A stretch of DNA of 8,184 nucleotides from a bacterium. GTDB lineage: Bacteria > Bdellovibrionota > Bdellovibrionia > Bdellovibrionales > UBA1609. Positions 1 to 6,394 of the stretch are shown here, one piece after another; position 1 is the first letter of the stretch; every line of letters starts with the position of its first letter. Under the pieces are notes generated by a model. That model did no database searches, was not told where the DNA came from, and saw nothing but the letters and a program-made list of their open reading frames with translations. Where the stretch lies: contig JAJYHS010000120.1 of assembly GCA_021784635.1 (NCBI GenBank), forward strand, positions 1 through 8,184. Direction: 5' to 3'. The position numbers and the translations under genes were made by a program.

Positions 1-627
1 CAATTTCACTATGATTACGCTTCAAACTACAGTGGCCCGAAAACTGAATTCCATTTTCACAATAATTTTTTAGGCACTGCAACCGAGGTGCAACTCTACC
101 AGCTTCTAGTGAACATCAATCTTTACCAAAGCGCGCTCAACCACATTGCGCATATGAGCTACAAATTTGAGTCATCGATGGTGAGAAGCTATTTGCGGTA
201 CTATAATTGTAACACAAATCCGCCGGGCCAACTTGTTCCCCAAGAAAATGTCGCCAAATGTGAAGCGATTTGGAATTTTGAGTCCTGGTACTCGCACTAT
301 CTTGACAGTTACATTGCTTATCCTCAGACGCCTCAAGACGTTAAGGAGTACGCGCGCAGTGTGATGGAAATGGCAAACAATCTCGAGCGATTTTTACCGT
401 TTGATGAATTTATAAATGTGGCGGGAGGCCCTAACGACGTCTATGTGTACGGCGTACTGAACGGCTTTCGCACGCCGAGCGAGAAAAAATCGAAGCCGAT
501 TTACTCACAAGCGTTCGGTACCGCAAGCAACGAACTCTACCCTGATGGGATCATGATGTATCTCGAACAGCGCTTGGGGATAAACGACGGGGAGCTCTAC
601 ATGCAGTGGATGCGGAACTTCCTATGA
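1..627 (+). CDS. Unrecognised protein, 3' part only (5' end lies outside the window)
   Basis: The frame is open from base 1 to the TGA at 625-627, giving 208 visible residues. The GTG at 88 is an in-frame codon, not a convincing start, because about 29 codons upstream of it are also open and read as normal protein. I do not recognise the family. The visible part is rich in Tyr, Asn and other aromatic residues and looks like a globular, probably exported domain with helical stretches. It has only two Cys, at about residues 70 and 87 of the visible part, which could form a disulfide if the protein is periplasmic. No transmembrane segment or catalytic motif is evident. Its stop overlaps the ATG of the downstream subtilase (ATGA), so the two are likely co-translated and functionally linked. 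A propeptide-like partner, inhibitor or substrate are all possible but none is shown. Confidence 0.8.
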   Translation, partial: QFHYDYASNYSGPKTEFHFHNNFLGTATEVQLYQLLVNINLYQSALNHIAHMSYKFESSMVRSYLRYYNCNTNPPGQLVPQENVAKCEAIWNFESWYSHYLDSYIAYPQTPQDVKEYARSVMEMANNLERFLPFDEFINVAGGPNDVYVYGVLNGFRTPSEKKSKPIYSQAFGTASNELYPDGIMMYLEQRLGINDGELYMQWMRNFL

Positions 628-3578
628 AAATGTTTATTGCGAGCATTTTTATTTCATCAGTAGCGCTTGCCGGCTCCGTTCGGCGAATGCGCGCTCCGAA
701 TGATCCCATGTTTAACGATCAGTGGGCGCTTCATAATGACGGGTCGCAAGTTGTGGTTTTGCGCAAAGATAATTATCACGCCGAAGTACAAAAAGGACGC
801 GCGGGTGAAGACATCGGTTATTTGCGATCGCGCGCTGAAGTCCAAAAACGGGCGAAGGCCCCGGTGATTGTCGCTGTGATCGACAGTGGGATAGATCTTT
901 CTCATCCCGATTTAAAAGGTCGTATATTAAAAGACGGGTATGATTTTTTGCCGCCCGTTCCACGGTATAACGGGCAACTTGAAAAGCCGGCCATGAACGA
1001 TGAGTTTGGGCACGGAACTGAAATCGCCGGCGAGATTGCGGCCAACAGTGATAACGGAATCGGCATCGCGGGTATTGCGCCGGACACAGTTAAAATTTTG
1101 CCGCTACGAATTTACCGCGGGCAGGATAGCTATTTTAATTTTCGATTCGTGCATAAAAAACGGGGGACCAACCGTTTCGATGTTGTTGGCAAATTTCTCA
1201 CGCACTATGTAGCAAAGGCGATTCAGTACGCGGTTTTACATGGCGCCAGTATTATTAATTTGAGTACAGATTGGCCAAACTTCATCGATTCGAAAACGGT
1301 TCTGCAAGCTTTTCGCGATGCCAACAAGGCGGGCGTTTTAATTGTGACCGGCGCGGGCAACGATCGAAGTAATTCCGTGAATTCGCCATGCGATTATGAG
1401 GGTGTGATTTGCGTCGGCGCAATTACCAATACGGGTAAGATGGCGTTTTTTTCGAATTATGGCGGTGACGTAGATGTGCTGGCTCCCGGCCAAAATGTAC
1501 TGACGACTTTTCCGCTTAGCTTGTTTTCACTTATATATCGCGTTCAGGGGTATGAGCTCGCGAGCGGGACAAGTTATGCCGTACCGGAGGTGACCGCGCT
1601 CGCGGCAATTCTAAAAAGCATATATCCCAACATATCGCCGGACGAATTGCGTGCGCGGATTTTTGCATCGACGGGCACCCCGCCTTCTATTACGAATAAC
1701 GAGTCTTCGCACACGATCGACGAACCTGCATCTTTGTATGGCCTTATCAACATTAAAAAAGCCATCGACGTTAAAGCGAAGCCGGTTTTTTATCCGCTGT
1801 TTAAAAAGAATTCGTTCATAAAAATAAATGAAAGCACTTTATACGTGCGCAGCCAACTCACGGTCGACAACCTTTGGGCGCCTGCTCACGGCGTGACGGC
1901 GCGGATTTTAATAAATGGTCAATTGGCCGGCGAAAAATCAATCGCTACATTGAACACCGGCGCTTCGTTTGTTATTTCGTGGAGCACGCAGCTGCCCTCG
2001 CTTAGCGTTTCGAACGTTTTGCATCTTGAACTTGAAATCACCGATCGGCGAGATCTAAGGCTTAAGCATGCCCCAAAAACATTTTTTGACGATGTTCGAG
2101 TTGTACGCAATTTAGCTCAAATAAAAAGTCAAAGAATATTCGACATTAAAAATGTTTCGGCGCAGGTTTTTCTTGCGCCGCTGAACAATGTGCTCAGGTC
2201 GGCCATGTCCGAAGCTCCGACTTACGGATTATATCGTGGCCTGCCGGCGTATTATGCGACGAGTTCCGTGTCGGCCAAGACCCCATTTGTCGCGATTTAC
2301 GACCCTCTAACTCTGCCGAACGAGGTTTCAAAAGTTGAGTTACCCGGTCTGCAAAAAGTGAAAGAGGTTTTTCGCCTCGATGTGAATCGTAACGGCCAAC
2401 TCGACTGGGTCATTGTGGGTACTTACATGGGACTTGCAAAAGACCCAAGCGGCCAAATTTACCCGCAAAAATATTTGCAGTTTCGGTTTTACAATCCGAA
2501 ATTTCAACCATTGTGGGGGAGTCGCGCCAAATCAACATGGCAGGTCCCTATAGCTGGACCGGTCGGCACTTTGATCGAACAGCACTCGTTCGCAGCTCCG
2601 GCGTCTTGGTTATTTCGAGACGGGCGATTGGTGCCATGTTTTATGGCAAGCGGGATTTTGCCGCCAGGGGATAATTTCGATACGCTGGATATCCGATTTG
2701 GCAGGGTAACCAATCATATTTACTATTTGCAACCTGGGCCAGCCGGTTCGCAATTTGTGCCGTTAACTGTTCGCGCGCTTGATAATGCCAAATTTCGTGA
2801 CCCCTATCAGGGCGAATTCACACTGACGGGTTGGCTTTTGCCAAACGCGTGGGATCTTGCGTCCGGTGATTTGCGGGCGATGGCAATTGTGGGTCAGGGT
2901 TGGGGCGCGAAGACATATATTTTTGACGCCCAGACGCGAACGCTGACCCAAACAAATTTGGATGGCCCGGCAGCGGTAAGCCAAGGGTTTTACGTTTTGT
3001 CGCCGGGTGATACGGGCAATAAGCGGGCCCTTGTCGAATTTGATGGTAGCTCCCGCGGGAGTTTGACGTGGGTCAACTCAAAAGGTGAATCGCAAGGTCG
3101 CACCGATTTTGCATTTAAATCGCCTGAAAATCCCATTGTTCAGCCGGGCCTATTAGGGCTATTTCAATTGCCGACGTCCGGGCGTGTGTGGTTTGTTGAA
3201 TCGCAATTCGATCTAATGGCGTTTTCTCAGTCGACATCCTCCGTTTTTATGTCGCGGCCGATATCAATAGATCGCAATTCGAATTTTTCGTCTGGGGTTC
3301 TCGCTTCGCAATTTGCCCCCGTTATAGTAGGTACTTCGTTGAATCCGCTACCGGGAATTTATATGGACCTTAGCCTCATCCACCGGGGATATCTCACTGT
3401 TGCCACTTGGAATCCCCAGACGCGGCAACTACAAAGATCAGTGCGATATACGCTTCTTGTACCAAACAATTGTGCTGAAATGCGACCGGTTGAGCTTAGC
3501 GCCGGCATCGGATCATTTACGATCCCGTTATTTTGCAAAAACGGTTCAAGACTTCAGTTTAGGCTTGTTCAGCCATAA
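624..3578 (+). CDS. Secreted subtilisin-family (S8) serine protease with long C-terminal domain
   Basis: This is a predicted exported endopeptidase of 984 residues. I chose ATG 624 because it gives a clean signal peptide (Lys at position 2, a hydrophobic run, then ALA|G near residue 16) and an ATGA overlap with the upstream stop, with GGA at 614-616 as a weak ribosome site. The GTG at 606 would add six residues, two of them acidic, before the signal. The peptidase core spans about residues 20-385. It starts with a typical PNDPMFNDQWAL segment and carries the full triad: Asp87 (VIDSGID), His130 (FGHGTEIAG) and Ser317 (ASGTSYAVPEV), with oxyanion Asn246 (GAGND). The serine motif reads GTSYAVP rather than the usual GTSMAxP, but the nucleophile is intact. 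Residues of about 400-495 look like a beta-sandwich (Ig or CARDB-like). The remaining 490 residues are beta-rich and propeller-like, with a DxNxNGxxD calcium-type loop at residues 586-594. Substrate is unknown. Catalytic identity is very secure; the C-terminal fold is inferred. Confidence 0.93.
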   Translation: MKMFIASIFISSVALAGSVRRMRAPNDPMFNDQWALHNDGSQVVVLRKDNYHAEVQKGRAGEDIGYLRSRAEVQKRAKAPVIVAVIDSGIDLSHPDLKGRILKDGYDFLPPVPRYNGQLEKPAMNDEFGHGTEIAGEIAANSDNGIGIAGIAPDTVKILPLRIYRGQDSYFNFRFVHKKRGTNRFDVVGKFLTHYVAKAIQYAVLHGASIINLSTDWPNFIDSKTVLQAFRDANKAGVLIVTGAGNDRSNSVNSPCDYEGVICVGAITNTGKMAFFSNYGGDVDVLAPGQNVLTTFPLSLFSLIYRVQGYELASGTSYAVPEVTALAAILKSIYPNISPDELRARIFASTGTPPSITNNESSHTIDEPASLYGLINIKKAIDVKAKPVFYPLFKKNSFIKINESTLYVRSQLTVDNLWAPAHGVTARILINGQLAGEKSIATLNTGASFVISWSTQLPSLSVSNVLHLELEITDRRDLRLKHAPKTFFDDVRVVRNLAQIKSQRIFDIKNVSAQVFLAPLNNVLRSAMSEAPTYGLYRGLPAYYATSSVSAKTPFVAIYDPLTLPNEVSKVELPGLQKVKEVFRLDVNRNGQLDWVIVGTYMGLAKDPSGQIYPQKYLQFRFYNPKFQPLWGSRAKSTWQVPIAGPVGTLIEQHSFAAPASWLFRDGRLVPCFMASGILPPGDNFDTLDIRFGRVTNHIYYLQPGPAGSQFVPLTVRALDNAKFRDPYQGEFTLTGWLLPNAWDLASGDLRAMAIVGQGWGAKTYIFDAQTRTLTQTNLDGPAAVSQGFYVLSPGDTGNKRALVEFDGSSRGSLTWVNSKGESQGRTDFAFKSPENPIVQPGLLGLFQLPTSGRVWFVESQFDLMAFSQSTSSVFMSRPISIDRNSNFSSGVLASQFAPVIVGTSLNPLPGIYMDLSLIHRGYLTVATWNPQTRQLQRSVRYTLLVPNNCAEMRPVELSAGIGSFTIPLFCKNGSRLQFRLVQP

Positions 3579-3616
3579 AGCTAATTTCTTTAGTGTTTTC
3601 TTCCGAATAGAATGCG

Positions 3617-4978
3617 ATGACTAGCGAATTTGCGATGGGCGATGATCGCCAAACTGAAAATCTAATGGTCATTTTTTGGCTTTTGCTTGCCGGTGGAGTA
3701 CTTTGCTTTTTTCTCGCCGATCACTGGATGGACTCTCTGTTGTATACTCGGCAGGGCGGTACGCCGATTGGATACATTACAAACGACACAAATGAAGTGG
3801 AAATGCGTCCGCGCTCGACACTTAGCTGGCTCAATGTTTATCGTCATTTGGGGGTTGATTCCGGTGACACGGTTTTTGTCGGCCCCCGATCTGACGTGAC
3901 CGTTACGCTCCGAAATGGAATGAAATTGAAGCTCGGCGCCAACAGTCTGGCGCAAATTTCATTTGGTGTGCACGATACGGTAAACGTCAATCTTTCAACT
4001 GGTAGCGTGCATGTCGAGGCCCCCGAGGCAACACGCAGCCGTTTGCGACTTAACACGGGCAACGGTGAAAAAGTTCTGGCGGGTGCGCAGTTGCGACATG
4101 TGATGATTACTAAAACGGTTGCACAAACGGTGAAAATTGTTGAACCAACTGCAGTTACCAAAGGGTTTAATAAGCCGCAGCGGACCATTGCCATGGTGAC
4201 ACCGTCATCAGATGAAGATTTACTCAACGACTTTAATTTGAAAATGGCGCCGAACGGCAACGTTGTGAGCGCTGCATCCACGCCTCAACAAAATCTATTT
4301 GTTGGCCCGCCGACCCCGCCCGAGTCGGTTTTAGAAGAGGCGATAAAGGCGGAGGAGAAACCAGTTTTCAAACCGCCCCAATTGCTTACGTTTAGCCCCG
4401 TTCAAGTTGAACGGTTCAACAGCATTCATTTTACCGATTCTCCCAGCGAAGACCCGCAAGCTTTGATTAAGTGGAAGCCGCTCCCGCGCGTGAGCACGTG
4501 GTTGATTGAAGCTAAAAACACCGCAACGGGCAGTATCAATCAAATAAAAACAGTTAAACCCGAACTTGTTGTCAACGGCGAAAACCCCGGTCACTATGAG
4601 TACGTTATGCGTGGGCTCGATAGCGTTGAAAAACCGGTCACGAAAGTTTCGCGACCGGTGCGAATTGACGTGCGAACGCCGCTTGAAATCCCAACGGCGC
4701 AATCACCCATTAAAGGCGCGCTTGTCGTTACCGATCAAAATAATAAAAATGATTTTGTCATGCTACGATGGCATCACGTTAATGCTGAACAGTACCAACT
4801 CGAAGTTGCGGATAATTCTGAATTCAAGGATGCGCAAACGATCCAAGTTCACCATGCGGGCTACGTGCTCAAACTCGGTAAACCGCTAAAAAAAGTTTTT
4901 TGGCGGGTTCGAGCCTTGCGTAATCGCGATACGTCCGCGTGGTCGGCCGCTTCTTTTCGAATGGCAAACGCGGATTAG
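3617..4978 (+). CDS. Membrane-anchored FecR-domain protein with Fn3-like C-terminal domains
   Basis: This 453-residue protein has a short hydrophilic N-terminus (1-16), one hydrophobic segment (about 17-35, VIFWLLLAGGVLCFFLAD) and then a long, presumably periplasmic part. Residues of about 65-136 match a FecR-type domain: a GDTVFVGPRSDVTVTL strand segment, a LRNGMKLKLGANS turn and a VNLSTGSVHVEAP strand. A low-complexity Pro/Glu/Lys linker (about 185-255) follows, then two Fn3-like modules (about 262-352 and 353-449). The last of these carries the FWRVRA...SAWS pattern common in such modules. Classical FecR proteins are anti-sigma regulators with a cytosolic domain that contacts an ECF sigma factor. 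Here the 16-residue tail is too short for that, and no sigma factor or TonB receptor is nearby, so an envelope scaffold or cell-wall or ligand-binding role is more likely. The start is uncertain: ATG 3617, 3635 and 3665 all lack a clear Shine-Dalgarno. It follows the protease by 38 bases. Confidence 0.82.
   Translation: MTSEFAMGDDRQTENLMVIFWLLLAGGVLCFFLADHWMDSLLYTRQGGTPIGYITNDTNEVEMRPRSTLSWLNVYRHLGVDSGDTVFVGPRSDVTVTLRNGMKLKLGANSLAQISFGVHDTVNVNLSTGSVHVEAPEATRSRLRLNTGNGEKVLAGAQLRHVMITKTVAQTVKIVEPTAVTKGFNKPQRTIAMVTPSSDEDLLNDFNLKMAPNGNVVSAASTPQQNLFVGPPTPPESVLEEAIKAEEKPVFKPPQLLTFSPVQVERFNSIHFTDSPSEDPQALIKWKPLPRVSTWLIEAKNTATGSINQIKTVKPELVVNGENPGHYEYVMRGLDSVEKPVTKVSRPVRIDVRTPLEIPTAQSPIKGALVVTDQNNKNDFVMLRWHHVNAEQYQLEVADNSEFKDAQTIQVHHAGYVLKLGKPLKKVFWRVRALRNRDTSAWSAASFRMANAD
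4633..4659. repeat. 27-base near-perfect palindrome inside the FecR-domain gene
   Basis: ACCGGTC (4633-4639) and GACCGGT (4653-4659) are perfect reverse complements. Between them CGAAA (4641-4645) and TTTCG (4647-4651) also pair, leaving one mismatch (A4640/C4652) and a central G. Twelve of thirteen pairs match. It codes for KPVTKVSRPVR, with the PV unit in both arms. No T tract follows it. Confidence 0.6.
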
Positions 4979-6318
4979 ATTCGATGGCCGAGGGCGAGTT
5001 CAAGATTGGCGAGCGCTTCGGCGGCTCCAACTTGCGCTTGAACCACGCCCGCGCGTGCTCGAAAGAGTTCAAGTTCGGCATCAAGTTCATCAGTGTCGGT
5101 TCCGGTGCCCGCGCGAACAGCAAGCGCGGCAAGGCGCACGCTTTCTTGGGATTTTTCAACGGCTTGCATTCGAGCTTGGTAGAGCGCGCAGTTGTACGAA
5201 TAACTCCGCTTAAAACGCGCGAATTCGCTGGCCGAAGTTAAATAAACCCGGCGCGTGATTTGTTTTTCTTCGTTGTACAGGTCGCTTTCAATACTCTTAT
5301 CAGCGATCGATCGACCACCGTCAAATATGTTCCACGTGAGCCGAACGCCGTAGGCCCACGCGTTTTGGTAACCGGGCTGATCGACGACCAGCGGGCTGAA
5401 TGCGCCATAGTGGTAAAATTGCTCGGTCGCAAATAAATTTACTCGCGGGAACCACTCTCCCAGAGCGGCTTTGTTTTTTCGTGAAGCAGCCATTTCCATT
5501 TTCGTTTGCGCTTCAACATCAGGGCGTTGCGATAGATTAAGTTGCAGTCCGGGTGGCACGCGTTCGGCAGTTGGTATAGGCAGTGTTCCGTTTAGTTTGA
5601 GATGGCGCTCTCGATTGCGGCTAACTCCTAATATATCGAGGAGCTGTCGCCGGCTGTCGGCCTCGTTATTTTGCGCAAGTAACAAATCCGCGTCGGCATC
5701 ATCAAGTTCCGCTTCAATTCGCAAAACGTCATAATTTGTACTCACTCCCGCATAGCGCCGCGCTTTAACTAATTTTAGATGATTTTGGAGGGTTTTAATA
5801 TTTTCTTTAGCCACGCGAACTAAATCGGCGGCGGCGAGCGCGCGCCAAAATTGCATGCGTACCGACTCATCGAGCTTGAACTTTGCCCGTTGATATTGCA
5901 GATGAGCGGCTTCAGCGGTGTCGCAAGCGGCACGATACATATTGTACGTCGCCAGGCCGTCGAATACGGTTAGCGAAGCATTGATATCCATTTGAACTTG
6001 CGGGAAGGCCATCGGCATAAAAATCGACGACCCGCCAAGAATAACCCCTTCTTTTGCATAATCCGCATCAAAATAATTACTGGCACTCGCGCTGATGTGG
6101 GGCAGATATCCCGAAATCGCGACCCATTTGCCGAGGCGAGCGGCGTCAGACTGAAAATCCAGTTTTTTGAGTTCCGGATTGTGGGATCGTGCCATAGTCA
6201 AAGCGTTGTTAAGTGTCAACACGGATTGCGCATGAGCCGCGAATGGCACTACCAGCGCAAAAAACAGAACGGCACTAAAAATTGAGTTCTTAATAAAAAC
6301 AGACGAGAATCGTTTCAT
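4975..6318 (-). CDS. TolC-family outer-membrane efflux/secretion channel protein
   Basis: This 447-residue protein is close to the usual TolC/OEP length and would form a trimeric outer-membrane channel with a periplasmic helical tunnel. The signal peptide is clear: KR near the start, a hydrophobic run and an AHA|QS cleavage site after residue 30. The internal two-fold repeat of the family is visible. The strand motif LTVFDGLATYN (116-126) recurs as LTWNIFDGGRS (327-337). The helix motif YAGVSTNYDVLRIEAELDD (189-207) recurs as RAGTGTDTDELDAELELF (402-419). The Q-R-PDVEAQ element at 264-271 is also typical. No adaptor (HlyD/AcrA type), RND, ABC or MFS pump gene is adjacent, so its partners must be elsewhere and the substrate cannot be assigned. 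It is divergent from the GDPD gene and its stop overlaps the stop of the convergent FecR-domain gene. No strong Shine-Dalgarno precedes the ATG, but ATG 6318 starts exactly at a good signal peptide. Confidence 0.93.
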   Translation of the reverse strand: MKRFSSVFIKNSIFSAVLFFALVVPFAAHAQSVLTLNNALTMARSHNPELKKLDFQSDAARLGKWVAISGYLPHISASASNYFDADYAKEGVILGGSSIFMPMAFPQVQMDINASLTVFDGLATYNMYRAACDTAEAAHLQYQRAKFKLDESVRMQFWRALAAADLVRVAKENIKTLQNHLKLVKARRYAGVSTNYDVLRIEAELDDADADLLLAQNNEADSRRQLLDILGVSRNRERHLKLNGTLPIPTAERVPPGLQLNLSQRPDVEAQTKMEMAASRKNKAALGEWFPRVNLFATEQFYHYGAFSPLVVDQPGYQNAWAYGVRLTWNIFDGGRSIADKSIESDLYNEEKQITRRVYLTSASEFARFKRSYSYNCALYQARMQAVEKSQESVRLAALAVRAGTGTDTDELDAELELFRARAGVVQAQVGAAEALANLELALGHRI

Positions 6319-6323
6319 CGATG

Positions 6324-6355
6324 TTGACGCTCAAGTTAAAAGGTTAAACTATAAT
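6324..6355 (+). promoter_or_regulatory. Promoter for the GDPD gene (perfect TATAAT)
   Basis: A perfect -10 TATAAT (6350-6355) lies 20 bases after TTGACG (6324-6329), a good -35 at longer than ideal spacing. Transcription would begin around 6362, leaving a leader of about 33 bases before ATG 6395. The same block read on the minus strand gives TATAGT (plus 6353-6348), a possible -10 for the divergent TolC gene, but without a recognisable -35. Confidence 0.5.
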
Positions 6356-6394
6356 GTATTGCGAAGTTTAGCGTATCAGTTTATCAAATCAACT

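Noticed and set aside
606..623. GTG 606 as the start of the subtilase
   Set aside because: It would put acidic residues before the signal peptide and lose the ATGA coupling; ATG 624 fits better.
88..627. A complete 179-residue gene beginning at GTG 88
   Set aside because: The same frame is open all the way to base 1 with protein-like codons and no start signal at 88, so I annotate a gene cut by the left edge instead.
3844..4281. A 145-residue open frame on the minus strand inside the FecR-domain gene
   Set aside because: It is a shadow of the strongly supported plus-strand frame. It has no ribosome site, signal or recognisable motif.
4331..4702. A 123-residue minus-strand open frame
   Set aside because: It is antisense to the Fn3-like part of the FecR-domain gene, with an Arg/Phe-rich composition typical of a shadow frame.
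4939..5241. A 100-residue plus-strand open frame across the end of the TolC gene
   Set aside because: It is antisense to a clear TolC-family coding region and has no family features.
6359..6394. TTG 6359 as the start of the GDPD lipoprotein
   Set aside because: It lies only 3 bases after a perfect TATAAT and so upstream of the expected transcript start, and it would lengthen the lipoprotein signal without need.
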